DNA from: Sweltsa coloradensis
Taxonomy: Eukaryota > Arthropoda > Insecta > Plecoptera > Chloroperlidae
NCBI GenBank assembly: GCA_024449915.1
Contig: JAMZAV010000310.1
Location: forward strand, 930,001-994,000
Reading direction: 5' to 3'
DNA: 64,000 nt
The notes under the pieces were generated by a model. The model did no database searches and was not told the DNA's origin. It saw nothing but the letters and a program-made list of their open reading frames with translations. A program made the position numbers and the translations under genes. This document shows, piece after piece, positions 23,901-37,234 of the stretch. Each line of letters opens with the position of its first letter. Positions within the stretch are counted from its first letter, which is position 1.

Positions 23901-25499
23901 GTTACAGAGCGAGGAAAAGTCTAATCACAAAATTCTTCTGAATGCTAATGTGGAATGCCTCATGCATTAAAAGATGAGGTTAGAATTGGTAGCCTTTCTG
24001 CATGTGTATGGTGTGCTCTTTTTCGTTAGAACGGCGATCAATTTAATGGCCTCGTGGTAATCGCAGAAAGATATTCCCGTGTGGGGGATTTTCATCATTC
24101 ATCACATGATTTAAATTTAATTCTTATACAATTTGGATAAGCCAATATGGAAATTATTCTACTGCAGAGCCGAGCCGGGAGTAATGCGTCATCAGTGACT
24201 GCGGTGGGAGGAGTACTGTTTATCGGTTTTGCAGTTTAGAGAAATCAGGCTTTATGCTAATGTTAGGCTGCCTGTGCAGAGACAGTATTTCGCACTGTCG
24301 CGTGGAGCGTTATTTATTTTAATTGCAATTAACCATAATACACGTAAGTGTAGGTAACTTACACTAACAGCACTGTTGTGTGTTTAGTGGTATTTCCAGT
24401 GTGGACGTACCGTGTATGCTTAGTTTGACTATGTTCCAGTAATAACTGTATATTATTTAACATGATATGTTTGTCTTATAAGTTAATTTAGAGTATAAGG
24501 AACAATTTTCGCAAAGTTATGTCCTTTGTAACACAGGCCTATGTATGTATAGTTGTTGAAACTGTGTGCGTGTGGTTGCGGTGCCCTTGTAGCCTTGTAC
24601 GCAGGCCTTGTTTTGTGTCTGAATAATGCGTGCACATTCTGCGGACTCGCTCATGCTTCATAAGCTCATCCTTGGTTTAATTAAACTCATCTCAACGCAG
24701 CCATCAGTCAGAAATTCAAAGCAATACTCAGTCCTGCAATAAGTAAAGCGCTGCTCTTCTAAAACTTTAGCTATATTTCTCCAAGTTAATCGTCACAAAC
24801 CGCGAAAGAGTCAAAACCAGACGCAAAGAGCTTAAAACTTTCTCTATGAATACAGAATACTACCTAGTCTTATTATGTCGTTTGCATTGAGCTGCGTTTT
24901 ATTTAAAAGTTAAATAAATATTTTAGGTAAAAAGTTTTTAATAAACTTATTCGACAAGTGGGCTAGTTGAATGATAAAGACGAGTTTAGGAGGGGGCATA
25001 ATATGCAAACATGGCTTAAAACAAGGTTTTGGCAACGTTTTAATTCTACTGCTACATCTTAAGTTTCAGCCTTTTACATTTTCGCCGCTCGTAGAATTAT
25101 CTTTTAGTGTAGGCTAGTCCAGCTTACCAGGCGAGGCGTCCGCCCGAGAGGCGGGAACATGGGAGGGGAGGTGGCTCCCAGTCTGTGTTGCTTTTTAATT
25201 TCTGCCTCTTGGGTTGGGTTTTAAACTCTGTTTTGCACAACGCTGTGCCACCAGGGTTTCTTCTTCCAAAGTGTGTATTTGTGTGGGTGTGGAGGGTATC
25301 GATTCACCATCTGTTTCTTCTTTACATCCTCTGTATCCAAGTTCGAGTTCGACAAGTGTTCCCCATTGTGTCATATCCTTATAAAATGTAACACAAACAA
25401 CAAACATTTTATAACGCTTATCTTCGTTGCGAAGATCCACATTTCGATTTTGACCTGTAGGAGAAGGAGAGTATTAGATGGCTCAAGAATATTACATAC
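20916..25499. other. Non-coding AT-rich DNA
   Basis: No gene could be supported. Small items: a hairpin around TAGGCCTAC at 21866-21890, a (GTC)6 run at 22402-22419, and a GTTCCCGGAAC palindrome at about 23563. A GC-richer patch lies at 23.82-23.92 kb. Confidence 0.5.
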
Positions 25500-26283
25500 A
25501 CTAGGAAAACGCTTAAGTCCCGCCGCGTTGTCGATGAGCGTAATTGATGCATTGAGCTGCCATGTGTTATGCTGATTTTCTGTTGTTCTGTGAAAAAATC
25601 ATTACTAAGTTGAAGACTTTTTTAAAAATTAAATTAAATTAAATACAAAATTAATTAAATTTTAAATTAAATTAAATACAAAATTAACTTAAATTTTAAT
25701 TTTTTTTAATTATTCGTAATTTAAAAAAAGGAAAAAATCGTAATATTTAAATTTTCTTAAGAAATAATTATTCGATTGCGCACAAATTTTACACGAATAT
25801 ATTAATTAAAAAAATTAAGGTTCTGTGAAAAAATCATTACAATAGGATAAAGCATGTAGGTGTTACAAGTCAAAGAATTGTTTTTTTTTTTTTTAAACGT
25901 AAAATTTCGATTTTCATGAGAAATAGTTTTTTGATTGCGCTCAAATTTCACATGAATACCTAAATTCATAAATTTAAGATTCTGTGAAAAAATCATTAAA
26001 ATTGGATGAAGCATGTAGGTGTTATAAGCTGAAGAATTTTTTTTTAAATCGTAAAAAATCGTAAAATTGCGATTTTAATGAGAAATAATTTTTCGATTGC
26101 GCTCAAAAACGTGGCAGCTCTTGGTTCAGAGATTTCGAAGGCCTCCATAAAATTTCATCGCAATTGGGCTTAGCCGGAATCGTGCTAACAGACACACAAT
26201 AATACAAAAAAAAACATTCCGGATTTTTTTCTCCAGCGTAGTGAAATGGAATCTTCGCTTCGCTCGCTACGCTCATCCAATTA
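25500..26283 (+). mobile_element. Dispersed repeat family A, copy 1
   Basis: This segment is homologous to 34401-35178 over nearly its whole length. Both start near CTAGGAA and AAACGCTT, share TTGAGCTGCCATGTGTTATG, and then contain AT-rich monomers that begin with TTCTGTGAAAAAATCATTA (here at 25586, 25821 and 25980). Both finish with a conserved unique tail (GTGGCAG, TTAGCCGGAATCGTGCT, CATTCCGGATTTTTTTCTCC) and terminate at CGCTACGCTCATCCAATTA. The end points are shared although the flanks differ, so it behaves as a mobile element. I see no coding capacity and cannot name the class. Confidence 0.75.
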
Positions 26284-26626
26284 TCTAAAATTGGAAGTTC
26301 ATAAAACTGCTTCATTTAAATACTGTTAGAACACGCGATGTCGCTTCATTAATACAAACTATTCTGACTAACAAAATGTCCAACCAATTGTACTTCCTTA
26401 TATTACATTTCTTTTTTATCTACACACACACACATCACATACATACAATTATCAAAGCCTTCATCACCTTGCAGTTACAACAGCAGCTGTGCAACGTTAA
26501 TTTCAAAAAAAATTACAAATACACAAGATTCTTTAGCCTGAAACGACATTTTGTTTTCCTCTGGACAATGTATTATGCTTAATCCCAGCCAATCATTCCT
26601 TTACAAAGCGGATACTTCGCAACGGT

Positions 26627-26756
26627 GGAATTCGTTGTTTCAAGTTTTGTTGTTGTTTGTCGGTCGCGAGCATTATACTAGTATCTATGGTTGCGAGGGA
26701 ATTCGTTGTTTCAAGTTTTGTTGTTGTTTGTCGGTCGCGAGGTAATTCGTTGTTTC
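26627..26756. repeat. Short tandem repeat, 44-bp unit
   Basis: A 44-bp block starting GGAATTCGTTGTTTCAAG and ending TCGGTCGCGAG occurs at 26627-26670 and 26698-26741 without a mismatch. A partial third copy follows directly at 26741-26756. The copies are separated by a 27-bp spacer. Confidence 0.9.
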
Positions 26757-28957
26757 GTCCAAACAGTCCCAACAAGGCCGTGTCATCGGGTGCTTTGCGA
26801 GCGTATTCTATATTGCTTTTCCGTGTTGACTCCTCGCTTGGCAGATAAGAGGATAAGCCGGAAATTGAATACACGCGGCTTAGAGTAGATTCTCTTTTGT
26901 TGAAGGTATTTGCATTTGGAATTAAGCTTGTATTGAAAAACAAGCCTTTCATCTTTCGACTATTCCGTTTATGGATGATCTGATTGATTGACATTTTAAT
27001 CCTCACGATAATAACCTCCAGTAGTCGTATCAATGAGCCAACTTTCGCTCGGCTGATGGAAGCGATACCGGCTGTGCCCCTGTGTGAGGTGGCTTAGTAG
27101 AAGAGGAATCTGCTGCAGAGACTTGACTTGATCCTTCACAGAAGTGTCAGTCTTCTGAGGCTCGTCGAAATGTGAGTGATTACGTCAGCACTCTTCAACT
27201 AATCCACTGTTGACGTTGGCTTGAAATCGAAAAAATGATCCTTCACAGGTTGGAATTTAATAAAACGAAGCGAGAGTTTGCAGTTAGTTTCGTCTTATCG
27301 AGATTTAAACCCGCTTTCCTCTGATACACTGATGTTTCATATTACATGGATTTATTAATGTAGGCCTAATCTTTCCAAATCGGTTGAGATACTTGAAGTA
27401 ATTCACACCGTTATACGGCGTTGTTTATAACGTTTTAGCGTAGGCGCAGTTGTGCTACTCGTGATGAATATTTCTTCGTTATTTATGGTATATTTCCAAG
27501 ATGATAAAATTATGTAATAACAGTCTGCTGTTCCTTTAAGTCGCTATACCAAGACCAATAATACGATACGATTTTCCAATAACGTAGACAGACAGATTTG
27601 TGATACATACTTTATTTGGTTTCTTTTAAGTTACTTTTGACAACGTTCATACTTGTTAGCCGTAACTGCTGACAGGCAAGGCAAGCTGCCCGGGCAATTG
27701 CCGTATTATGAGCTTAATGATGACGTATTTCGTGCAAAATGAACTACTACATTAAGAATATAGTACGTAGCCATAAATTAAATCGCAATATATTTCATAG
27801 CCTCACGCCGTATATTATTATTGTCTAATGAAATTCCCCAAGGCAGATTATTCTTGCGAGCACAAAATATGTAATAAGAATAACGTTATGAACGTAGTGT
27901 GTCCCGTGTTCGTGAAATGAAATACATCTTTGTAATATAAATTGTTTTCAGTTTAAGATGTCACAATAAGTGTCCCGGCATTGTGTGGATTTATATCTAA
28001 TTATCACAGTTTTTTTAAAACAACTTGTGGCAAATTGCTGAAATTATCACAATAAATTATTTAGTTTATGAAATTCGTATAACGACGTAATGTTCACTTT
28101 GAATCTTTTAAAGACAATAGCTCATCGGTATTCGGTTTCAGTCTCATCCAAAGTTTATCTGTAATTTGTAGATAATTTGATTAGTTTGATGGGAGCCCTG
28201 AACTTGTACAAATATCACACTCATTTCGTGCCTCGTGCAATGAAATTGTTTCGATAGCAAAAGTTTGTTCACCCTGCTTGTTAAGTCACTGGAAAGTTGT
28301 TGCCGTTTCTTGAGGCCAGGGAATTCCACGGGGCCGTGAGGCCGAGGGTTGATTCCGATATGTTAATGTTGCTCCGAGTTACGGCGGTTGCCCTGGACTG
28401 AACAAGGGCGACATTTCGAATCATAAATATACGGAGATGAAGATCTGTGCCTCTTTATTGCACAACTTCGGGAGAGTTGCACGAGGTTGACTTTTGTTTC
28501 AACTCGGCTTAGTTTTTCTGTGGTGCCTTGAGAAAGAAACTGGTGTGGTGAATGGAAACAAGCAAAACAGAATATTGAAATCGATCTAGAAGTAGACTAA
28601 ACCGGGACGCGTTCGTCAACAACGTGGTTTGTACGAGTAGTCAACCGCTTTCTTTCCGCTCTGATTATCAACGACATAGTCCCTTAGTCTCGGAGTAATC
28701 ATGACTTGCAGACAAATACTCTAAATAGAGCAGACTTCTCGAGCGCAGATAGACTACAAATTATTTGTGTTCGTATGCCATTCACTTTATATAACAATAT
28801 ATTATTATTAAAATACATTCTTAACTCTTCACGAAAGATAATTTCCAATTTGTAAAACCTTCTTTTATAAAGTTACTATCTTATACACACAGTAATAATG
28901 GTAATGGTATAATTTACTTCTGACCACTCTTTTTATTTCGTTGACAAAATTGTAACT
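26757..28957. other. Non-coding DNA
   Basis: A minus-strand frame of 146 codons (26593-27033) spans the tandem repeat above and has no recognisable motif, so I do not call it a gene. Nothing else stands out. Confidence 0.45.
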
Positions 28958-28961
28958 ACTA

Positions 28962-29230
28962 GGGAAACGCCAAAGTCGTTGTTAAACGAGTGAGTGAGCC
29001 ATGTGTTGAGTACCCGTTTACATTACTTTTCTTCCCCCTACATTAGGCCTACCTAACCTACCATAGCCTAGAGGGGCGCATTGGTCTTACAGTTGACGCG
29101 CCCGTATACCTACTAAACTTAAAAAAAAACATTATTTATACGAATATAAATATCAAACATAAATGCAAATGTTCCCGGGTACTCACCACATGACTCGCTC
29201 ACTCGTCTAACAACGACTTTGGCGTTTCCC
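28962..29230. mobile_element. 269-bp MITE with 55-bp inverted repeats
   Basis: 28962-29016 matches the reverse complement of 29176-29230 at 51 of 55 positions, beginning GGGAAACGCCAAAGTCGTTG. The repeat may extend four bases outward (ACTA on the left, ACTT by reverse complement on the right). The 159-bp interior is AT-rich and holds a TAGGCCTA word. There is no coding capacity. A possible CTA duplication flanks it but does not sit symmetrically, so the superfamily is undecided. Confidence 0.85.
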
Positions 29231-29280
29231 AAGTCTAGTTGGCTAAAGCGCCCTTAAGGCCGCTTTACACGGAGAAGTTG

Positions 29281-29320
29281 AAAAAGTAAAAAGTAAAAAG
29301 TAAAAAGTAAAAAGTGAAAA
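29281..29320. repeat. (AAAAGT)n short tandem repeat
   Basis: About six units of AAAAGT/AAAGTA immediately downstream of the MITE. Confidence 0.9.
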
Positions 29321-29514
29321 GAACGAGTAGGAAGAGAAAAAGAAATCCCTGGTCGGGAAAGATTTTGTAATTCCTAAATTGTATTTAAAAAATTATTAAA
29401 CATGTTTTGAAATGCATATAACGCAATAGTCTATCATCTGTGACAATACTATGGAAAACATAACCAGTACGAAATACGTGAAAATATTGCAAGGTTTACT
29501 CAATCTACGAGCGG

Positions 29515-29794
29515 AATTTGGGGGTACCTTGACGTCCAACATTCGACAGACCTTGCATGGGCACGGCATTTCACGGCCAGGCGAAAAACAAACAAAAAAT
29601 ATCTTTTCAAAATCTAAAACATTGTCGTTAAAATAATTTCTAAACATTGGAAGTTTATTTTTCAGTTTATTATTTCTTGTAGGTTTAAATCGCAATGAAT
29701 CTTGCTGATTTTGTTAGCAGTTCTCAATAAACTCGTACCGGATGTCTGTTTAAAATTTTAGCGCAATCTGTTCAGCGATTCGGCTGATTTTCAA

Positions 29795-29829
<35 letters not shown>

Positions 29830-29900
29830 GCACGCAGAAAAACAATTAGGGCCGTTTAAGTCGAATGGAAATCACTACGTTCGCTACGCTCACTCGTTCA
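29515..29900 (+). mobile_element. Dispersed repeat ending CGCTACGCTCACTCGTT
   Basis: The 3' part contains a (CA)n/(CACG)n run at 29799-29835, then GGGCCGTTTAAGTCGAATGG, and ends CACTACGTTCGCTACGCTCACTCG. The terminal CGCTACGCTCA word is also the end of the family A copies, so these are probably related elements with a common 3' end. The left boundary is uncertain and no coding frame is evident. Confidence 0.45.
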
Positions 29901-32900
29901 ACTAACGAGCGACGAAAATATAAAAAAAACTTGTCATTGCAACAGTTTCGCCTTTACTAATTATTTACAAAAAAACTATTTTATCACAATGTCCAGTTAA
30001 ACTTACCAAAATTCCTGAACTGAACCTAATATACTATTGGGATTACACAATACACATGGATAGGTCTAGAGTGCAACATTGTTTAGAAGATTACAAATTA
30101 TATGTGCTTTCTTGAAAAGAAGTCACTCAACCTGTATTTAATGTTGCGGGCAGACTCTTTCTTATAAACACACACAACACTGTTAAAGGGCGCCCCGAAG
30201 TGTATGATCTTGCAAATGTTCTGGAGGGCTAGATACTGAAGACTCTACAACATTGCTATGAAGCTCGTTGCTTTTCCGCACCATTAAACAACTTAAATAA
30301 CCTTCATTCTCCTTAGTAGATATACTTGCAGCTGAATCATGATTATAAAAATGAGGTAATTTCCTTATTTATATTTTTCTATAAAACTGCATCATAATTT
30401 TCATCGCATATTCGCAGTAAAAAGTATTGAACAAATAAATTCTTTACAATATGCGCATTTTAGTTTTTAATTATAGAAACATTTTGCTTTCAAACACTGG
30501 CTAATTTGCAGAGACTGAAAAACATGCACATTTGTTGAATATTTTAGTTCATACTTAAGTCAATTTTTAGCGATGTAAATTTCATGATTATTTTACTCGT
30601 TGCAAGTTAAGCAAATATAAAACCGTTGCTTACTTTTAACTCTTGTTTAAACTGTTTTATAACTTCCCTATTCATACATAGCCGACATAATCCTGTATTA
30701 AAGACTGATGGTACAGACTTTTAACAAATCAAGTAGACCCGACGTTTCACTTTCAAAATGGAGTATTCAAATTCTCTGTGTACTGTCACCCACGCATTTT
30801 AAGAGCTATCTATATAATCGTGTATGATTGTCTTTTGATTATGCACGTATTCAAATGTAGAGCATCATTTATCCTTCCCCCCCCCCCCCCGTCTCCCCTT
30901 GTCCAGCTCGCTACTACGTGAAGTCAGGCCACACACCCAATGGCCCTGCGACTGTACCGTCTGTAAATATAAAGCACACGATCAAAGCCGATGAGACCAC
31001 AGAATTACACGTCGGCTTAAGGACTCATGGGGCTACTTGCTATTCGTACAGCGTAGGCGACGTAATTTTAACGCTTGACTGTGCGCTAGCCGTATCCCAT
31101 TTTATCCATTCCACGTTAAAATATTGGCAAACATAAAATTTAAGCTCGATAAAGCAATACCTACCTCGGTAACCGCAAAGAAAGCCGCGTTTGGTTTCCA
31201 GTCACGTGGTTACTGTGCCAACAGCAAGCTCAATCGTTGCAATTAAACGCAATGTTCTATAAATGATTGGTTTCCGTCTACGTGCGATGATAAACGTGCT
31301 AACTGAATTCTCTGCTGATAACGAGGATACCTATGTAGTGCTGGTATTTGTCTCGGAAAGCACGCATTTGCTGGTTGTTTCGCTTAAATCTGTAAAAACA
31401 CATTTATGTACTACAACTGCAATATTTTTCTAAATCCATTTTGGATAGAAAAACCTTCTGCAGAACCCATACATGCCATCTACAGCCTGTTTTACAATTA
31501 AATCAATATTTAAAAAAATTACAGTACTGGTTCAGTATTAATAACTTGTTCCCATGAAGAGAGAACAATTTTAATACATTTTAGCTCGCCATTTTAACTT
31601 CGGTGTAAGGACGGCGATTAGTAATCAGAAGTGCGGTAGTAAAGCATATTGAAATGTGGTTAAAAGTTTCTTCGTGTAGTTGAGAACAGCTAATTGCATC
31701 ACATTCACACATACTTTCCATGGCCTGGTTGCAATCAGCTAACTTTGAGAGGATAGCAAACCGAATGATCGTTTCGTGAGTGTACTAATTGCAAATGAAC
31801 ATTCCCTCGAGTGTGCTTGGTTGAATGTTTTGTTGACAGTGGCGCGCTCGAAAAAACATTGCTGGTGGTTGCTTTGTGTCTAGTTGCATGCACACTGTTG
31901 CCAGATGCCGCACGTCACTGACACATCCAGCTTGATACTATCTTCTTGTTGTGAGCCTCGTTCTAGAAGCTCACTTATTTTAATTGGATGTTTTTCATTC
32001 TTGGTTAAAATGTGTACAATATTAGTATTGTCTGTGTTTTCTTATTTCGCAGGCTTTCCTGGAAATATTCTCCTTGTAGTCTATATTGAATCCTTGGACA
32101 TCTTTCTTACCATGTAGCTTTGTATTAATATTGTATGAAATTGCATATTGTAAGATAGGTCGCACTTCGGGGCATTTGTTTTTCAACGCGTGCATATCTA
32201 TTAAAAAAGGGAAACATGAATTGAACCGTACTTAATCTCGAATTCCTAAACCATTTCATTATCAATCTCACAAACCGCGTGCGTTTATGTGACGTGTTTC
32301 GATATTTTAAATGGGCTATATTTTCTACATGTTCTTTGAAATGAATGTCCTCACGAAAATCTTATTTAAATCAAGTTTGCAGACACATTACATTCAACCT
32401 TAATATCGTTTGATAGTTGATTAAATTAGGTGCCTAGTTTGAGCCACGTGAGTGAACTTTGCATGCTCGAGTGCTGCCGCGGATACCAAGTTAAGCCGGG
32501 CGGCGCCGTGTTGCGAGTCGCCTGCTTGCCGATGTATGGATCACAAATATTAATGGCGGCTCTTGAGAACCTGCGAACCATAAGCACAGGGAGATTCGGG
32601 TATGCAAATGGTTTTTTTATGATGCCCGATCGGCTGTGCGGTTTATGGGTGATCGTCGTGGTGGCCAAATAAAGTGTGAGAATTTTGATGGTCGCTCACA
32701 TCTTGCAGACGTGATTGGAAAAGTAATGTGGAAAACACGTGAATGCAAGGCGTAGATAAGTTATGTGAACCAGTGTTATACAATAACAAATGTGAAATAG
32801 TTGTTTTCCATTTACTTTGTTAATTATTCTCGTAAAAAATCTTGTAAAGTCTCGTAGCGACCTCGGCATTTTCATGAGTTTCTCATTCGAATCTTGGTAT

Positions 32901-34400
32901 CCCGCCGAGCGTGAAATTCTCATCATTGTCGTTCTTATTTAGCTTCCCGTGATGGTTACCAGGTTTTTATAGGCCCCAGATCCGTACGAACGCATTTTTA
33001 ATTTACTCTGTGTGTAGAACTGAGCTTGCGAAGTAATGGTCGGAAAATTATCTAAGTAGGCTTTACACGTGACTTCCCGTCTGCTGACGATGCACCCTCA
33101 AGTTGGGGCGAAACGAGCTCGGAATATTTGGCGTCGCTTCGGATTCCTTGCCCTCGAACCTCAACCCACCTCCTTCCTATCCCAATGAGAAACGAAGGGT
33201 TCAGATTATTCTCTTTCGCGTGGCTCTCAGAGAAGTAAAAGAACTGTTCATTCCAATTATCTGTTTCTTGCGTCCGGTTTACTTTGACGTCGACTTCTGT
33301 ACTGGGCTTAAGGTCAGGCCAGTTTGCTCTTGTGATTGGCTGATTCTGCTAGGTCGAAAACATCCAGCTTCAGCCGTCGATGTTCGCTTTTAATTGTTTA
33401 CCCAAGCTAAATACTTGCGATCGTTTCTTTGATTCTCGTCAAGTAGACTCGGGGGTAATTAATGATTGGCCTGGCTCGTGTGTTTGATTCCCAGCCCCCA
33501 CGGTGCGCGATACAATTGTCTCTGTGTGTCGCCTAGGCTATAGTGTACATGACTAATGCCGCCATGTGTAAAAAGTTTTCCGCGCATCCCGTGTGGCAAT
33601 AACTTACTTCCGAGATGGAACTCGGCATGAGAGGGTTAGTTGGGCGGTAAACTATTAATCAAGGGAAACTGACGGCTAGTTGGTTTTAGGATAAAGCTTT
33701 CTTACTTTGTGTGTGAGTTAGTTGAAACACGGCCGCTTGCACCGTGGTGAATGGCAACAGTAGAATACCGGCCTCAAGAGTAGTAAATCCAATGCAGGGA
33801 GTAACGCAATTTATCCTAGGAGGATAAGCGCATCGATAATTATCTGCGATACTAGGATTATATTATGGTAGTGCTATCGGAAAAGCGAATCCGAGGATTT
33901 GCATTTAATACCATTAAATGGAAGGTCCATGGTATTGTATTATAGTAAAATTGATACTCTTGTTAAATGCAACTTGAGAAAAGTTAATCATTCTGATGTA
34001 ATCTATCCGCATATAAAGTTTTTTTGTCCTAAGTATTACGACAATGTCCACTGTTATAATATTTAACACAATTGTTCATATTATAATTATTTAAGTCTTT
34101 CGCCATACATTATGAATTGATATTTAGAGAAAGTTCTTGTATATTGCCAAAACATTTATGCCATTTTTGGTTGTACTTTTTTATTTATTCATAAATTTGT
34201 CGTGTACGGTAGGTTATCTTAATTGACCCACCTGGAATAGGGCCTACAGATCAGTTGATTTCGGATTGTCAAAATGAGGTATGGAATTCATAACACCAAA
34301 TTCTCCATACTTTTCAACAAGTGTTCTTAGTTTTTGTTTTATTAAATTCAAATGAAGAAAAGTCTATTGCTCATTCGCCAACATATAAATCATCTTTTAA
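29901..34400. other. Non-coding DNA
   Basis: No gene could be supported. A run of 14 C lies at 30877-30890. A strong acceptor-like tract ending TTATTTCGCAG at about 32051 is followed by a 21-codon open stretch but no good donor. A GC-richer patch at 32.43-32.67 kb is open on both strands for 80 codons and holds an ATGCAAAT octamer at about 32602; regulatory sequence is as likely as coding. Confidence 0.45.
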
Positions 34401-35178
34401 AACTAGGAAGCTTCGCAAACGCTTTTTCAGGCGCGTTGTTGGATGAACGTAATTGGTGTATTGAGCTGCCATGTGTTATGCGGATTTTCTGTTGTTCTGT
34501 AAAAAAATCATTACTAAGTCAATTTTTTTTAAATCAAATTAAATTAAATAAACAATTAACTTAAATTTTGTAATTTTTAATTAATTGTAATTCAAAAAAA
34601 GAAAAATATCGTAAAATTGCAATTTTCATAAGAAATAATTATTCGATTGCGCTCAAATTTAACACGAATATATTAATTCATAAAATTAAAATTCTGTGAA
34701 AAAATCATAACAATAGGATAAAGCATGTAGGTGTTATAAGTCAAAGAACTGTTTTAAAAAAGAAAAAACCGTAAAATTTCGATATTCATGACAAATAATT
34801 TTTCGATTGCGCTCAAATTTCACACGAATATCTTAATTCATAAAATTAAGGTTCTGTGAAAAAATCATTAAAATCGGATAAAGCATGTAGGTGTTATAAG
34901 TCGAAGAAATTTTTGAAAAATCGAAAAAAATCGTAAAATTGCGATTTTCATGAAAAATAATTTTCCGATTGCGCTTAAAAACGTGGCAGTTCAGAGATTT
35001 CGAAGGCGTCCAGAAAATTTCATCGCAATTGGAGTTTCGGTTTAGCCGGAATCGTGCTGACAAACACACAAAAATACAGAAAAAAAGAAAGAAAGAAAGG
35101 AAAAAAAAACATTACGGATTTTTTTCTTCAGTGTACTGAAATGGAATCTTTGCTACGCTCGCTACGCTCATCCAATTA
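34401..35178 (+). mobile_element. Dispersed repeat family A, copy 2
   Basis: Homologous to 25500-26283, with the same order: CTAGGAA head, TTGAGCTGCCATGTGTTATG, AT-rich monomers beginning at 34495, 34692 and 34852, the GTGGCAGTT tail, and the CGCTACGCTCATCCAATTA terminus. The copy carries an AAAG-rich insertion near 35080-35110 in the tail. Confidence 0.75.
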
Positions 35179-35653
35179 AATAAAAAATAAACTTAAATTT
35201 AGTAAATTTTAATTGATTGTAATTTTAAAAAAAAGAAAAAAACTCGTAAAATTGCAATTTTCATAAGAAATAATTATTCGATTGCGCTCAAATTTAACAC
35301 GAATATATTAAATTATAAAATTAAGGTTCTGTGAAAAAATCATTACAATTGGATAAAGCATGTAGGTGTTATAAGTCGAAGAATTTTTTTTTAAATCGAA
35401 AAAATCGTAAAATTGCGATTTTCATGAAAAATAATTTTCCGATTGCGCTCAAAAACGTGGCAGTTCTAAGTTCAGAAACTTCAAAGGCCTCCAGAAAATG
35501 TCATCACAATTGGAGTATTGGTTTAGCCGGAATCGTGCTGACAAACACAAAAATACAGAAAAAAAGAAAGAAAAAAACATTCCGGATCTTTTTCTCCAGT
35601 GTAGTGAAATGGAATCTTCGCTTCGCTCGCTACGCTTGCTACGCTCATCCAAT
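35179..35653 (+). mobile_element. Dispersed repeat family A, 5'-truncated copy 3
   Basis: Directly adjoins copy 2 in the same orientation. It has one AT-rich monomer start (35327), the GTGGCAGTTC tail and a terminus with an extra GCTACGCTT repeat before CATCCAAT. The head is missing. Tandem placement suggests either insertion next to an existing copy or unequal exchange. Confidence 0.7.
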
Positions 35654-35897
35654 AAAAATATGTTATGTGTTTTGGACTTAAAATTAACAGCAGCCCGTCA
35701 GCCCGAGGGTGCCCAATACACTCTCCCTTTGTGTGTTACAGGCCCTGTAATTTCCCATACAAATAGTTTTAGATATAGCCTAGTTGATTTTCCTAAAATA
35801 GAAAATTTTGTTTAAATGCACTAATCTCACAACAGTTGACACAAAATTCATTTGTAGGGGTGTGCGAGTAGAGTCGAATATTGAAAAAGAAATATTT

Positions 35898-35914
35898 TGG
35901 TGGAGGTGCCGGGT
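35898..35914 (-). repeat. tRNA-3'-end-like word, copy 4 (minus strand)
   Basis: Reverse complement reads ACCCGGCACCTCCACCA followed by AAA. This is the only copy on the minus strand. Confidence 0.9.
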
Positions 35915-36782
35915 CGAGCGCGAATGTAAAACGGTAATGCACTTTTGGCGCTACCTTACCAACCGTGATTAGCCTAATAGTAAACCCAGTCTTTTGATAT
36001 AAATTGTTAATCTTTATAGCAGTTTTGAACTTTTTTTGGCACAGATTAAATTCCACTATGACTATAATAATTATAATGACATTAAAGTTATATCAATTAC
36101 TGAATTATATTTCATAGCCCAGCCCTAATAACAATTTGTGCTTGATCATTTATAATTATATAGAGATAGATTACATTTTAAAATCAATTAGATGTTACTA
36201 TGTCTTTACTTTTGGAGCCTACATACGGACCAACCTCAATAAATAAAATTAATATTGTACATATTGGAAGTAAAGTCAAAGAGTAATAGATTATTTTAAT
36301 AATGAATAAAAATACTCTGGTCCGACTCGAAGTCAAAAATCAGGACTCACACACCCCATTATTCACAAATTAACAAATATAAGTGTGAGTCGTGGGTCTA
36401 GCATGTGAGACATTTGAAGGCGAATTTTAATGAGAAGCCAGTTGTCTATAGGCTAAAAAAACATCTTTATGGCCTGGTTACTTGTTATTGACCTTAAGCC
36501 TCGGTGGCTCGATCGCGCGGTGGTGTTGTTGATGGGATTGACATGTCAAGAGGCAAGATGTAAACGTATTTGTTTGCAGGCGATATGCATCAATATTTAC
36601 AGTTGCGTAACACGTACGTCGTTACAAATTTGGAGTTAACAGTAATTAAAAAATTACCTAATAAATCGGAAAATAATTTATAAAATCGGTCTGCTCAATT
36701 CTTAACGGGGCTGCATGACAGTGGCTGTATGTGTTTGTTGCGGCACGACAAGGAATTTCGGTACGGACCAATATAATTATGG
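35915..36782. other. Non-coding AT-rich DNA
   Basis: Nothing recognisable between two copies of the tRNA-end-like word that point in opposite directions. Confidence 0.5.
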
Positions 36783-36799
36783 ACCCGGCGCCTCCACCA
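36783..36799 (+). repeat. tRNA-3'-end-like word, copy 5 (G variant)
   Basis: ACCCGGCGCCTCCACCA, preceded by GG and followed by ATTG. Confidence 0.9.
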
Positions 36800-37225
36800 A
36801 TTGCGTTCGCATTTTCAGGATGTCGAAAGCTTAGATAATTGTTTTACTTGTCAGTTCTCACTGTATGTGCCAAACACAGAAAACATTTAAATTCACTCAT
36901 ACCTTATTAATATTCGCTTGTATATAGTTATATCGATTATGTAGCGAACGTTCTGCTTTATTTCATCATGGTTTAACAAATACTTTAACGTAAGCAAGGA
37001 AACTTGTACTTGCTTGCAAAAAGTAGTATTATTTTACACTAGGAAACGCGCAGGTTGACGCGTTGATAAGCGAGCACGTGCTATAGCTAGACCCACATTG
37101 CACATTTTTTATATTTTAAATTGCGACGTTCGCTGTCCAAGGGCCATGTATCCAAAATTATTTATTATTGCCAAGTATTTGGGTATAACCCGTGTGTTAT
37201 CCTTTACTTTGTGGATAAATCCACC

Positions 37226-37234
37226 GCCATCTAG
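37226..37234 (-). promoter_or_regulatory. CTCF-like core word
   Basis: GCCATCTAG here reads CTAGATGGC on the minus strand, continuing GGTGG. It fits the conserved half YAGRKGGCRS of the CTCF consensus; the 5' half does not fit well. Confidence 0.25.

Noticed and set aside
23440..24935. TTTTAG|GTAATC (23450) and TTTTAG|GTAAAA (24930) as recursive sites
   Set aside because: Both donor halves are poor and the tracts are A-rich; such junctions arise often in AT-rich DNA.
26593..27033. Minus-strand 146-codon frame
   Set aside because: About a third of it is translation of the 44-bp tandem repeat; no motif.
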